The notes: generated from the sequence alone by a model not told the origin. A stretch of DNA of 64,000 nucleotides from Gracilariopsis chorda (GCA_003194525.1 NBIV01000011.1:1-64000), one strand, 5' to 3'; positions 9,695 through 20,077 are shown, counted from the first letter of the stretch. Program-made: numbers and translations.

Positions 9695-10170
9695 TTCGGA
9701 ACACGGTTTCCGTTTTGTGGGGACTGCAGGCGCTGGTGGGTTGCAGTCGGAAGCGGAAACTGGAAACGAACGTATTCAATGTGTGATCTTCTGATTGGGT
9801 ATCTACTGATTACCGATTTCGAGTTCAGAATTTCGTCAACTCATGGAACGCCCCTTATTCATGGTCTGTGCTTTCAAGAATTAGAGATTATGTGCCAGCC
9901 TTTTCTTTTTTGTCGACACTCTGTACAGAGCAAAATTATGTTCTCGACAGAGCAGTCTAATCTCCAAGATGGGTTTTTAAGGCTCTTAGTATCGACAGAT
10001 GTACGATTTTGAAGCTGTGTGGGGGTTAGAAGTAATTCACGACTTGATCTAGAAAACCCACATGCCGTGTAGACGAACGAAGTGTTGTGTTTGCCAGGGG
10101 AAGGATCTTGTGAAACGTTGTCCCGGCGCTCTAATATGGAACCAATCAGGACGAGTCTTCGAGACGATGA
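9695..10170. other. Intergenic stretch, nothing recognised
   Basis: Short overlapping ORFs on both strands without protein-like features; no RNA gene, repeat or element end seen. Confidence 0.5.
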
Positions 10171-10803
10171 TCACAACACAATTAGAAAGTGTTTCGTTGG
10201 GGGGTGGGGTTTGTCGGAACCGGGCGAATGATCTGGCGGTATTTTTGGTTCGGTCCCGGCACAACGACCTGGAAAATCTCTGGAATGGGGCGACGAGGGC
10301 TGGTTTTGAAAGGCTCGAAGGACAGGCTGGTTCACAGAAAACTTATCACAATATACGAAATGTCGATCAAATGGAGCTGGCCACCGACTGTTGCGGCCCC
10401 CGGTGGAGATGCTCTGAGCGAATCCAAAATTGTGGACTGAATTTTGATTTTGACGTTGCCCAAATGTAGAATGCGCCCTCGGTAGGACGTATTCGGACAA
10501 CTGACTCTTGAGGGTCTGTGACGGTACAAAGGGACATAGACTTAGTCAAGATTGTCCGTCCTGATAAGGTTGTAGCCGATCCCTCATCAGGTCATTTTCC
10601 TGCGTCACAGCAGTGAGACGGTGTCTTGAACATCCAAGATGTTCCTGTGCTATCCATAACGAAGTAAGTTGTTCATGAGTTGGCGTACGATTTTTCTGCG
10701 ATGCGTTGGTGATGTCAAACTGCTCTCCGAGGACGCATGGGCCCCTCAGCTGCCCTGAATCAGACGTCCACAATTCCGTCTGATTCATAACGGCATTCAA
10801 CAA
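10171..10803 (-). CDS. Possible low-complexity protein gene, structure unresolved
   Basis: Two successive minus-strand frames look somewhat protein-like: 10,546-10,803 (85 codons, Gln/Thr-rich, predicted helical) and 10,171-10,500 (Asn/Gln/Ser/Pro-rich). They would need an intron or a frameshift to join and I could not find a convincing splice pair. Function unknown. It may be a gene fragment or chance ORFs. Confidence 0.25.
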
Positions 10804-11019
10804 CGCCTATCAGCGCGAATGTGGAGTATATCGGCATATTGATGAACCAAGCCGAGTTTCACGCCATTCGGGAGGCTTGGGTGGGGCACTTCGTTTCAAT
10901 GCGGCATAATTATGAGATCTGAAACGCGAACACCATCCACTCAACTTCTTTGATCCACTTAACACTTGCTAACCGATCGTTTTCTTTCCGCCGTTGTACT
11001 CTTTTAGAATGCCGCCAAC

Positions 11020-11526
11020 ATGGCGCAGAGTAGCACCGGCTCAAAGTGGGTGACCACTAGGACGCATCTTCAAATCAGTCAATCACAAGTACTTCCAGTG
11101 ATATTCCGCTCTAAAAGAGTATCCAATCCGACCACATCACTGATGTCGCAATCTGGGCCCGCAGCTAACCACCACACACCCTCAGCATTCCCTCCAACCG
11201 AGCTGCAGTTTTCCGATTCTCTTCTCGTTCTCCAACAATGGCTTCTGGATCATATTGAGAGAATCTATCGCATTGGCTCGATGAACACCAAACCTGGCGC
11301 CTTGGAAACTGCTCAGGTCTTGATTGAATCAAACCGCCGATTCACCGTATGGTTTGAACCGACACACGCTTATTACTCACTTCTGCATCCCCGTGAGTCG
11401 TTTTACAAGGATAATCATTCAGATCGCAGACCAAGCATAGAAGAGGATCAAGGTAATGAATCGGACTTTGAAACGTATGCGACAACGCCGCAAACTCTCT
11501 ACGTAGTCGCTGAAACAACTGAGTGA
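11020..11526 (+). CDS. Uncharacterised 168-residue protein
   Basis: The ATG has a favourable context (A at -3, G at +4). The N-terminal 60 residues are Ser/Thr/Pro-rich and look disordered. Residues 65-130 look folded, with a helical leucine-rich segment (SDSLLVLQQWLLDHIERIY) and an aromatic stretch. The C-terminal 40 residues are acidic. No family recognised. It is convergent with the isomerase gene that ends at 11,605. It could lack an additional 5' exon. Confidence 0.5.
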   Translation: MAQSSTGSKWVTTRTHLQISQSQVLPVIFRSKRVSNPTTSLMSQSGPAANHHTPSAFPPTELQFSDSLLVLQQWLLDHIERIYRIGSMNTKPGALETAQVLIESNRRFTVWFEPTHAYYSLLHPRESFYKDNHSDRRPSIEEDQGNESDFETYATTPQTLYVVAETTE

Positions 11527-11604
11527 AATGGAAATGTGTGTACTGCTGGTTTACTACAACGAGACTTGCTTATGTTTTTTGTTGCGGTACCGCACGTTAA
11601 AGAG

Positions 11605-12900
11605 TTAGATCTGCTTCTGATTTATACTTGCTCGAAACAACACAAGTTCTGGTGATGCAGCACCTGAGACGGCTGAGTCGCACGCCTCAACCTGCACTGA
11701 GATACCGTCTGCGACATAATAGATACGTCCTGCTGAGAGTGCGTACTTCACATGTTTTTCTTTCTCAACGCTCTTGCGTGTCACCGCAATCCATCCATGC
11801 CCATCCATACACAAGATGATACTTGCTCCCTTCAGTCCTGGCAAGACTTGTTTCTTACCAGTCGGAATGACACTCTTAATAAGTTGAAATTCTTCCACGG
11901 GCGGTTCATAAAGCATGGAAAACTCATCGAGGGCATCACCATTCATGATGGTCGGATACGCATCCTGGTAGGTAAGCATATCAACCAAAGTAGAAACATC
12001 CTTGAATTTGGGCGTAAGACCCGCTCGCACAACGTTGTCACTGCGTGCCATAATTTCCACACACTGACCTGCAAGGTATGCGTGCGGTTCATTGGCCGCC
12101 ATAAAGAAAGCCTGACCCGGTTGAATTTGCACGTAGTTCAGCAGGTACGCCGCAAAGCAGCCCACATCTCCCGGGTAATACTGCACCAAACGCAGGAAAA
12201 GCCTATCTGCATCCGTTTGCACTTTACGTGATTTGCGATCTTCTTCAATGCTGACGAGCGTTTCTTGAACGGAGTCGGCGGAGGCTGTCATCAACGTGGA
12301 AAATAAATGGCGAATGGCCTTCTTTCGGGAGATGGCATCTGTTGAAGTTGATAGAATAGAGTTCACGGATTCGGCATCACAAAGTTGGGCCATGTCTGGA
12401 AGCGCTTCCAAATGGGCTTTGATCTCTTCGATGGGTCTGAAGTTACACATTCCTTCGAACTGAGAAAGAGCAACACACATTTCCGGTTTATGATTATCAT
12501 CTTTGTAAGCAGACGGGTTTCTAGCGTGTAGTTCAGCAGCAAGCGTCTTATCCGGATGCGCCTGTATACTAAGCGGCTTCGCCACACTGAGAACTTTGAG
12601 AAGATATGGAATATCTGGCAGATCGTTCTTGCTCAGAAATTCGGACAATGACATGGGGGTCGATGAGATTAATTCAGCTGGTCCGTTTGGGTGTGTGCCG
12701 ATCCATAGTTCTGCGTATGGTTTCACCGTGGACACGGCCTCTCCAGAGTTGAGAGAGTGCAACCTCGCAACGAGGCTGTTAGCGCTAGAAGGTAGTCCCC
12801 AAGCATAATTTTGCACGGCGGCACGCAAGGGGATGAGTTTTTGGTCTTCAGGGATGGCGGCCATTTCGAAACGACAGAACCGGAACGGATGGACGGGCAC
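11605..12900 (-). CDS. PMI: Mannose-6-phosphate isomerase
   Basis: Type I phosphomannose isomerase, which interconverts fructose-6-phosphate and mannose-6-phosphate and feeds GDP-mannose synthesis for glycans, cell-wall polymers and low-molecular-weight carbohydrates. Diagnostic stretches are all present: QNYAWG near the N-terminus, AELWIGTHPNGP, the zinc-binding SIQAHPDK, the KPEM element and the EPHAY segment that supplies another metal ligand, followed by SDNVVRAGLTPKFKDV. 431 codons from the first ATG; an inner Met (MAAIPEDQK, ATG at 12,864) is at least as likely a start because homology begins just after it. Cytosolic by absence of a targeting signal. Intronless. Confidence 0.95.
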   Translation of the reverse strand: MPVHPFRFCRFEMAAIPEDQKLIPLRAAVQNYAWGLPSSANSLVARLHSLNSGEAVSTVKPYAELWIGTHPNGPAELISSTPMSLSEFLSKNDLPDIPYLLKVLSVAKPLSIQAHPDKTLAAELHARNPSAYKDDNHKPEMCVALSQFEGMCNFRPIEEIKAHLEALPDMAQLCDAESVNSILSTSTDAISRKKAIRHLFSTLMTASADSVQETLVSIEEDRKSRKVQTDADRLFLRLVQYYPGDVGCFAAYLLNYVQIQPGQAFFMAANEPHAYLAGQCVEIMARSDNVVRAGLTPKFKDVSTLVDMLTYQDAYPTIMNGDALDEFSMLYEPPVEEFQLIKSVIPTGKKQVLPGLKGASIILCMDGHGWIAVTRKSVEKEKHVKYALSAGRIYYVADGISVQVEACDSAVSGAASPELVLFRASINQKQI

Positions 12901-13045
12901 TCGGACAGGGCTTGGTCGACGAGGAAGACGGAAACGTCAGGATGGCAAAGCGGTAAGTGCGGTAGGTGCGGCAAGGTTATTGTTATTGCTGACGGTGCGG
13001 GAAGCAATACCATGTGTGATGCGATTGAAGAATCACACGTACGCA

Positions 13046-14227
13046 CTACGTGTAAAAGGCCATCTCACTACGACGAGTTTCCCAGGCGTCCATGCGCCGT
13101 CTCCACGGCGCCAGACATTCAGACGTGTCGCTGCGATCCAACTGGTCTATCGGCTCGCACTTGCTCACCTCCGCATCAATGGTACGATGCAGCTGCGCGA
13201 CATCACGATACAAGTTGTGAAACTCGAGAGGCGGGGGAGAAAGCGTGTTGACGAAGGTTTGCTCAAACCAGCGCACCATGAGCATCGTCTCCTTCAACAA
13301 CGCTTCACTCCGATGCACACGAAACGTGGCGCAACCTTCAGTAGAAAAGAGCACCACGTCAGCGAAGTGCACATCGCTCACCGCCGCGGCGAGCAGCGCC
13401 TCCAGAAAGAGCCTTGCAGGTAGTCGAGAAGGAAGATGCATAGCACCCGTCTGGCAACGACCGCCTCCTAAGCGACGAAACTCCGGAAGTGCATGCACTA
13501 ATAAAACGCTGTTCATTTCTTTTCTCCAATTCCAAAAGTCATGCTCATCACGTTGCAAAACCGAAGCAACAGGCGTGGCAAACAAACGTTGATAAAGGCC
13601 GTCACCAAGCACAATTCCCTGTTCAAACAGTCGCACCGCAAGCGTCTCTCGCACAGAAAGATGTGCTACGCTTCTCCACATCTTTTGGCGCATGTGCAGA
13701 TAAAGAAAGATTCCATTCGACAGCCTTGCCAACTGAAATCGAGTTGAGTAGTCCCTCTTCGCAGCTGTCTCTTCCGCCGCGCCTACCGCACGTCTCCACG
13801 CGCGCAGGGAAGCTTGATGCGCTTTATGTCGTTCCGCTCCGCCGAGATACGTCCACACATCGCTTGCACGCAAATGCAACAAACGCATAGCAGACTGACG
13901 AGCTTCACTTTCTGGACGCAACCGACGCAAGTCATACACAGAGTTCACTTGTACGCTTGCGGCTGGAGGCAGTGCCATAAAAGCATTATGCGCCCGTGCA
14001 TAGCGCATTGGAATGCCCTTCCAGTAAGGGTTGCGTCTTGACAAAGTGCCCCTTTCAACGGTCACTTTCGCTTCGCTGTTCTCTGGCTGTATCTGGCTTT
14101 CACTTTCTTTCTTGGGACGTCGGCCTTCTCTCTTGACCCGCGCGCGCGGGCTCGCTGAAGATCTCGCATCCCATCGCGCACCGCATGTACGCGACACCAC
14201 TGCCACGCCTGTTACAAAGCTGGCCAT
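13046..14227 (-). CDS. Uncharacterised, probably plastid-targeted protein
   Basis: Not recognised. The frame is open from 14,341, but the Met at 14,227 (MASFVTGVAVVSR) begins a Ser/Ala/Arg-rich leader with few acidic residues that resembles a plastid transit peptide, so I choose it. It is followed by a basic, Lys/Glu-rich linker and about 270 residues of predicted mainly helical sequence (for example LFLEALLAAAVSDVHFADVVLF), with many Arg and no membrane span I would rely on. It is divergent from VPS18 with a gap of about 270 bp, which could be a shared promoter. No catalytic motif seen. Confidence 0.7.
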   Translation of the reverse strand: MASFVTGVAVVSRTCGARWDARSSASPRARVKREGRRPKKESESQIQPENSEAKVTVERGTLSRRNPYWKGIPMRYARAHNAFMALPPAASVQVNSVYDLRRLRPESEARQSAMRLLHLRASDVWTYLGGAERHKAHQASLRAWRRAVGAAEETAAKRDYSTRFQLARLSNGIFLYLHMRQKMWRSVAHLSVRETLAVRLFEQGIVLGDGLYQRLFATPVASVLQRDEHDFWNWRKEMNSVLLVHALPEFRRLGGGRCQTGAMHLPSRLPARLFLEALLAAAVSDVHFADVVLFSTEGCATFRVHRSEALLKETMLMVRWFEQTFVNTLSPPPLEFHNLYRDVAQLHRTIDAEVSKCEPIDQLDRSDTSECLAPWRRRMDAWETRRSEMAFYT

Positions 14228-14496
14228 GCTTCGTTCCCCCACGTCGAGCGTGATCCCATCTGATGGGTCTGTGATCATCAGAACCATCGCTAAATTCAGC
14301 ACGCAACAAGCAACAGAAAAACCGCTCCACGTGGCGAACAACGGCTGGCTGGGGCATCTCAGCGCTACGTGTCGCGCCGCGCTTCCGCTATAACTACCCA
14401 GTTAACAAATGTGACCAAGGAGCGCGACGTCATACACTTCACGCCATCGCCATCGCCTCTTGCCAAAGACGAAAGCGCACAAGCGCCTTTACCGCA

Positions 14497-17400
14497 ATGC
14501 CGTCCGTCTTCCGTTTAGAGCCGTCTTCAACGCGTCTCCAACTTGCCCCGGACGACGTCGTCACCTGCGTAGCCGCCACAGCAGGCTTACTATGGGTCGG
14601 AACTAGTTCCGGTCGTCTCCTCAGGCACCGCACTCAAACCGATCACACCGACGAAGTGCGTGGCCGTCTCGGCGTTGGTCGTCTTGACAACCCCGTCGAG
14701 CGCATCTTCGCAGACCCCCACTCCCACGCCGCTCTCATCCTACTTAAAAACGCCTACGGATACTACGCACACCCCACCGCGCCCTTACGACCCCGCTGGC
14801 TCGCCAAGTTACGAGGGCTGCGATGCGTTTCCGCTGCTTGGGTTCGCCTGCAGCCTACTGCTAAAACACAGCTTCATAGTGTCGCTTTGTTGGGTACAGC
14901 TTATGGCGCTTTGTTTTCTCTCTCCATAGATGACAAATACGAACGCGATGACTCGCTCGCAAAGCTGTGGTCAGCGCCTAACGGACAGCGTATCGACGGC
15001 ATTCGCGTCGAAAACGTCGCTTCCAAGTTCGTTGGAACAGTTGCTACAACCACTGCACTCTACCTCTTCTCCGACGCAGACACCCTTCCAGACCTGTTTC
15101 ATCCCTCCCGCATGACCGTTCTCTCCCGACCGGATATGCCGCCCTCCGCCTCTGCGGAGCAGATCGTCCTTCCGTCCGAGCTGCAGTTCATGACCGGTTC
15201 GTCCGGTCTCGCCTCGCGCCGTTTTGTGTGGGCCGGCTCGCAGGGCGTCACCCATGCGCAACTCGCCGTTCGCCGCCGTCCCACACAGCGTGTTGCAAAA
15301 AGTGAAGAAAAGCACAGTGCTCCGCTTCCAAAGTCCACTGTCATTGCCTCCATTGTCGATACAGAGAGCATTTCCTGGGCGACTCTCCAGAGCGCATCAC
15401 TCTCTTCCGTCCCGCTAGCCTGTAATCTATCCGCCTTCCACGTCCTCGTCTTGTACCCGGGTAGCGTTTACGCCTTCAATCATATTTCAGGACGCCTCAC
15501 TCAAAGGGTCATTTTATGGACCCCCGAACCGCCATCGCCCGTCTCGCAACCCGCACAAACAGAGCGCAAATTCAACGCATCGCGATCAACAACTCGCGCC
15601 GCGTCACCACCACCCGAGCTGTCACGAAACAGTCGGGAAGAAACTCAACCCGTAAAATATCTCTCTTCACCTGCAGCCGGTTTCGCACGCGACGTACTTA
15701 CAGATACTCTATGGGTGTATACAACAGACGGCGAATTCACGCGTCTGGTCGCATCCAACGAGGAGTACACCGAAGCCTGGAAGGCTGCAAAGAGCATGGG
15801 TAAATTTGAATTAGCAATGGCACTTGCCCCGCATGTGTCCAGCGGCTTGTCGGATGATTCGGCAACGCTTCAAACGCAGGAGGCCGTGCGCGAAGCGCAA
15901 GCGGACCATGAAGTCGAGAAGGGAAACTGGGACATTGCTGCCCAATTGCTTGCCAAGACGAAGCGACCTGTCGAGTCGGTGTTGCTTAGCATTGTTGAAG
16001 CTAATGCCGCGTCGACGGTTTCCCGGACGAAAAGTACGGTGAAGGGGGAGGTGAAGCTGGATAATCTTGGCATCGGACAGAAAAGAGAGATGGCCAAGCA
16101 TATGATTACTTATCTGGTACGTCGACTCGATCGCATGGACTCGACGCAGCCGATGCAACGCGCCATCATTGCTACGATGCTGGTGCAGCTGTACTCGTTG
16201 CGACTGTCATCCGAGACGGATGAGGGCGTTCGAGAGGAAGTACGAAAAGATTTTGGACACTTTCTAGCAGACCGCCACCAGGACTTGGACACGGGCACAG
16301 CCCTAGACGTGCTGAACCGCAACGCGTGTCACGAGGAAGCGTGCAAGCTCGCAGAGCTGTCAGGTGACGTGGTGCAAGCATGCAAATTGCTGTCTCGACG
16401 AGGCAAAGTGGATCAAGCTCTGGCTCTACTGAAACACCATAGCGTTGTGAGCGACAATGACACTTTAAGCCAGCTAATCGTGAGCATGTCAAACTGTTTA
16501 ATTGGCATAGCGCCGCAAAAAGTGACCAACGCCATCTCACGCGCGCTGAAAAAAGACTGGCAGCAACACATCAACTATATGACGGTGGTACAAGCGCTGG
16601 CGCGCGTGGCACGCGAAGCGCAGCAAGCTGAAAGGTGCAAAGAGGCGTATGTTGCGGCTGTAGGCTTTCTGTACGAGCTGTTACACGATTGGAGGGATGT
16701 AAGCGACGGTGACAAAGCGGCGGAGGTTGGAGTTAACGGAACGAGCCGACATGAAGAATGGTACAACGTGGTGACATTGCTGTTTCAGTTGCACGCTGAA
16801 TTTGGAAGTGAGAGTGAGGCACAGCGATCGTACGAGCACTTGGTGGCGGGGCGCGTTGAGAGCGGTTCTCGAGGGCAGCAGGTTGAGCGGGCTGTGGGAG
16901 CGATTGTGAGGTGCGCTCAGAATGCGGGGTTCCGGCGGTTGTGCGTGTACGTGTACCAGGCGCTAGGGCTGCACGAGACGGCGATAGAGCAGGCGGTGGA
17001 CATAGACGTGGAGCTGGCCGAATGCAAAGTGGCACAACTGGGTGCAAGTGAGATCGGAGAGAAGAAGCATAAGTGGCTGTGGTGTCTGGTGGCGGGGCGG
17101 AGCGAGGACGCGGTGGGGGTAGTGGAACGTAGCAAGGGGGTGCTTCACATTGAGGACGTGCTAACGAGCATGGGCCAGTTCGAAAGCGCGAGTGAGCGGG
17201 TGAAAATGGCGGTGGCGGACTCGCTGGAGGAGCACAAACGGGCGGCGAATTCGGCGAAGAGCGAGGCGACGGCGGCGTTGGAGGTGATCAACAGCGTGAG
17301 GGAGGACGTGAAGAGGGCGCGCGCTTGGCAGCAGGCGCGCGTGATCCAGCGGCACCGACAGCGCTATCGCGCGTTCAGCTGCGGGCACAAGGCACGGGTG

Positions 17401-17541
17401 AATAACGACGGCGGCGGCGGCGGCGGTGGCGGCACACGCCACCACGAGTGTCATCTGTGCGGGGTGCAGGCGATTGAGCTGATCGACAGGCCGTTTGACA
17501 GCGGGTTGTGCTTGCCGCTGCTACGTGACGAGAGCGAGTGA
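14497..17541 (+). CDS. VPS18: Vacuolar protein sorting-associated protein 18 (HOPS/CORVET core)
   Basis: 1014 codons without introns, close to the usual length of Vps18/Pep3. Vps18 is a core subunit of the HOPS and CORVET tethering complexes that drive fusion at late endosomes and vacuoles. The first 400 residues show beta-propeller-type sequence as in the Pep3/Vps18 family, followed by a Ser-rich linker, then a long helical solenoid (about 430-900) like clathrin-heavy-chain repeats. The C-terminus has a partial RING-like zinc region: SCGHKAR, a run of eight glycines encoded by GGC repeats, then HHECHLCG. The glycine run sits inside the metal-binding region, which is odd. Assigned on overall architecture. 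Confidence 0.85.
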   Translation: MPSVFRLEPSSTRLQLAPDDVVTCVAATAGLLWVGTSSGRLLRHRTQTDHTDEVRGRLGVGRLDNPVERIFADPHSHAALILLKNAYGYYAHPTAPLRPRWLAKLRGLRCVSAAWVRLQPTAKTQLHSVALLGTAYGALFSLSIDDKYERDDSLAKLWSAPNGQRIDGIRVENVASKFVGTVATTTALYLFSDADTLPDLFHPSRMTVLSRPDMPPSASAEQIVLPSELQFMTGSSGLASRRFVWAGSQGVTHAQLAVRRRPTQRVAKSEEKHSAPLPKSTVIASIVDTESISWATLQSASLSSVPLACNLSAFHVLVLYPGSVYAFNHISGRLTQRVILWTPEPPSPVSQPAQTERKFNASRSTTRAASPPPELSRNSREETQPVKYLSSPAAGFARDVLTDTLWVYTTDGEFTRLVASNEEYTEAWKAAKSMGKFELAMALAPHVSSGLSDDSATLQTQEAVREAQADHEVEKGNWDIAAQLLAKTKRPVESVLLSIVEANAASTVSRTKSTVKGEVKLDNLGIGQKREMAKHMITYLVRRLDRMDSTQPMQRAIIATMLVQLYSLRLSSETDEGVREEVRKDFGHFLADRHQDLDTGTALDVLNRNACHEEACKLAELSGDVVQACKLLSRRGKVDQALALLKHHSVVSDNDTLSQLIVSMSNCLIGIAPQKVTNAISRALKKDWQQHINYMTVVQALARVAREAQQAERCKEAYVAAVGFLYELLHDWRDVSDGDKAAEVGVNGTSRHEEWYNVVTLLFQLHAEFGSESEAQRSYEHLVAGRVESGSRGQQVERAVGAIVRCAQNAGFRRLCVYVYQALGLHETAIEQAVDIDVELAECKVAQLGASEIGEKKHKWLWCLVAGRSEDAVGVVERSKGVLHIEDVLTSMGQFESASERVKMAVADSLEEHKRAANSAKSEATAALEVINSVREDVKRARAWQQARVIQRHRQRYRAFSCGHKARVNNDGGGGGGGGTRHHECHLCGVQAIELIDRPFDSGLCLPLLRDESE

Positions 17542-17604
17542 GCATTTTTTTTCTTTTTTCCTTTTTTTCCTTGTGTGTGTGCAACGCTATGCATGAGGTG
17601 GATC

Positions 17605-17632
17605 GGGGGGGGGGGGGGGGGGGGGGGGGGGG
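17605..17632 (+). repeat. Poly-G homopolymer, 28 G
   Basis: An uninterrupted run of G between the VPS18 stop (17,541) and the convergent bZIP-like gene stop (17,637). The length may be unreliable in the assembly. Confidence 0.8.
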
Positions 17633-17636
17633 CGGG

Positions 17637-18341
17637 TTACGGGGAGTGATTGGTGGACAACGTAACCTGTGAGGTGTCTCGAGGTTCATGAAACGGTGGG
17701 AGACCGAGACGTTTCGGAGATGGCAGCGGCGCTTGCGGCGCTTGTATTGAGGTGAAGGACGGCAACGAAGGAAGAGGTGGGGCCGCGGACGGTGGCGGCG
17801 CAAACGGGTACGGGCTGATGGCGGGCAGGTTAGTGGTAGTAGCAGCGGCAGCGGCAGCGGCAGCGGCAGCGGCAGCGGCCGCAGTAGCAGTAGCAAGCGT
17901 TGCAGTAGAGGCGGTGGTAGTACTGGTAGTGATGGACATAGAGTTGTGCAAGATGTTGACCTTGCGTTGAATGTCGGCAAGCGCGATGGAAAAGTTCTTG
18001 ACGCGGCCTTTGAGTTGGTCGTTGACCTTTGTGCGCAGCTCGAGTTCGGCCTCGAGCTTCTTCTCGTAGAGGGCGCTCTTTCGACGCGACACAATTGCGG
18101 AGCGCACTTTACGGCGCTTCTTGAGGACGGCGCGTTGCTTGGGGTCTGTGATGGAGTCGGGCAGGTTGTGCAGTGGGGAGTAGGTGTCGTCGTACTCCTT
18201 CTCGGCTTGCAGCTTGGACTCCTCTTCGAAGGAGCGTAGATTTATCATGACTGTTGTGTCGGGGGACGGTTGCGACTTGATGAGGGGGGAGGGGGGGCAG
18301 TGGGAGGCGGGCAGAATGGCGGGGAGGTAGTTGGCTGCCAT
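17637..18341 (-). CDS. Putative bZIP transcription factor with poly-Ala tract
   Basis: 234 codons. Residues about 68-95 form a basic region (KKRRKVRSAIVSRRKSA) of bZIP type (arginine-rich, with the SxxSRRKxxY-like pattern), followed by a helical segment to about residue 132 with hydrophobic heptad positions (LEAELELRTKVNDQLKGRV). A Ser/Thr patch, an Ala run of about 14 residues and a Pro-rich C-terminus follow, typical of activation regions. The Ala run is encoded by a GCAGCG hexamer repeat. The canonical basic-region Asn is replaced, so DNA specificity may be unusual. The gene starts at the edge of a GC-rich island. Confidence 0.65.
   Translation of the reverse strand: MAANYLPAILPASHCPPSPLIKSQPSPDTTVMINLRSFEEESKLQAEKEYDDTYSPLHNLPDSITDPKQRAVLKKRRKVRSAIVSRRKSALYEKKLEAELELRTKVNDQLKGRVKNFSIALADIQRKVNILHNSMSITTSTTTASTATLATATAAAAAAAAAAAAAATTTNLPAISPYPFAPPPSAAPPLPSLPSFTSIQAPQAPLPSPKRLGLPPFHEPRDTSQVTLSTNHSP
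17841..17880 (+). repeat. Hexanucleotide microsatellite (GCAGCG)n
   Basis: About six tandem copies inside the bZIP-like gene, encoding alanines on the minus strand. Likely to vary in length between strains. Confidence 0.85.
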
Positions 18342-19236
18342 GTCTTGGGGGTTTTGGGGGGTTTGGTGGGTGGGTGGATGGGTGGTGGTGGTAGCGGGGG
18401 AGGGGTGGGGAGGGAGGGGCGGGGAGGGAGGGGCGGAGGGAGAGGAGGGGAAAGTAATTTAGGGTGGATTCGGGAGTTCGGCAAAGAGGTTGCGGAGGAG
18501 GTGCACACGGGGGGGGGGGGGGGGTGGTGGTGGTTGGGAGTTGGCTGCAGCAGGCAACGAGGGGGCTAGAAAACGAGGCGCGCGTCGAAAGCGCGGCGCA
18601 CGCACAGGCGGGCGCACGGGTGGTGAGCATGCGGTGGCTTTGCCTTGTTGCCACTTTCCGTGCCGCGCCGCACGCGCCGCGCTGTAAGCGCAGTGCGCGC
18701 CCGTGGCGGCGGCGGGCGGGCGGGCGGGCGGATCTATCTGCGCGAGCCGTTTCTCGCGCGCGCGCCAGGGGCGCTTGCATTGTTTCCTCATGCGCGCGCG
18801 CGGCCAGCGGTGCCGGCGCGCGTGCGGCGCCTCGCTGCGCCGCGCGCCTCGTTGGCGTCGCGCCGCGCGCGCCAATCAGTGCGTCGCGTCCGCCGCCGCG
18901 CTCGCCCTTGTTGCCCCCTCCAACGCAACAAATATCTCCCTTCCCTCTGCACCGCCATCTGCCGTCAGCACAAATTTTCTGCCCGCTTTTACACCTGTAC
19001 ACCGCGCCACCTGTACACGTGTCACTCGTCTTACACTGTATCCGCCTACAGCTCGCCCCGTCCCCCCACCTTCGCCTCGTCTGCGCCACACCCCCCGCCG
19101 CAACTGTCTTCGTGCACCAGTCCCCCCCTCCACCGCCAACCCCCACCCCCCCCCCTTTCCCTTCCCCACCCCCACCCCCCCCTCTACCCCTGTACCCTGC
19201 CCGCAAACACCGCACCCCCAAACATATCACAAAAAC
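18342..19236. promoter_or_regulatory. GC-rich CpG island-like region between divergent bZIP and UBC13 genes
   Basis: Very GC- and CpG-rich, with purine/pyrimidine-skewed blocks (G-rich 18,341-18,550, C-rich 18,960-19,200), a 16-G run at 18,509-18,524 and GGGC tandem repeats near 18,717. Long ORFs through it on both strands are composition artefacts: low complexity and no homology-like segments. By position it is the shared 5' region of two divergent genes. Confidence 0.6.
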
Positions 19237-19780
19237 ATGGCTTCCCTACCGAAGCGCATCATGAAAGTACGTTCCGTTCCCTCCGTTCCCCCCACCCCCC
19301 CTTTCCCAACACACCCGCACGTCCTCATGCTGACCACTTGAACGAACCAAAAAAAAGGAGACGGAGAGGCTCCAATCCGAACCCGTCCCCGGCATAAGCG
19401 CCGTTCCCAGCGATTCCAACGCCCGCCTCTTCTCCGTCGTCATCATAGGTCCCGAGGAGTCTCCCTACGCCACCGGCCGCTTCAAACTGGAGCTCTTTCT
19501 TCCGGAGGACTACCCAATGGCCCCCCCCAAGGTGCGCTTCCTCACCCGAATCTACCACCCCAACATCGACCGTCTAGGCCGAATCTGCCTCGACATCCTC
19601 AAGGACAAGTGGAGTCCAGCCCTCCAGATTCGCACCGTCTTGCTCTCAATCCAGGCCTTGTTGTCCGCCCCAAACCCTGACGACCCGCTCAACAACGAAG
19701 CCGCAGAGCTTTGGAAGAACAACGAACCGCGTGCCATGCAAACCGCCCGAGACTGGACCAAGCAATACGCCCAGCAATAG
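19237..19780 (+). CDS. UBC13: Ubiquitin-conjugating enzyme E2 N (Ubc13)
   Basis: Two exons: 19,237-19,266 and 19,358-19,780; the 91-bp intron has a GTACGT donor and an A-rich AAAAG acceptor and falls after [10 protein letters not shown]. The product is 150 residues, matching UBE2N/Ubc13, which with an Mms2/Uev partner builds Lys63-linked ubiquitin chains for DNA damage tolerance. Diagnostic features: [19 protein letters not shown], the HPN motif in IYHPNID, and the active-site Cys in [19 protein letters not shown]. The C-terminal WTKQYAQQ helix is also present. The intron placed right after codon 10 hides the start codon from a simple ORF view. Confidence 0.97.
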
Positions 19781-20077
19781 CTTTCGTTTCCAAACCACTG
19801 CAATTCCCCAACCCACCCCTCCCCCGCCTCCCGCTGCTTCTACTCTACCGCTCATTTCGCCACTTTTCACCTGCTGCACTACTTGCGCCCCTGTCGCCCC
19901 ACCTGTGCAACTCCTAAAAAGCCTTTTATGCTCTACGCCTAGTACGCACATTCCCCGTTTCGTCGCGCTTCACCCTGTATCCCGCTATGCATTCACCATC
20001 ACGTCGCCCCCCTGTCATTTCTTGAGTGCGCTTTTCATAATTCATATATGTGTAACAACATGCTTTCGTGTACTCTC

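Noticed and set aside
17605..17632. Poly-G run as a functional G-quadruplex
   Set aside because: A plain homopolymer between convergent genes; may be a sequencing or slippage product, nothing more can be claimed.
18109..19397. Long ORFs on both strands through the GC-rich island
   Set aside because: Arg/Pro/Ala/Gly-rich low-complexity translations overlapping each other in many frames; composition artefact.
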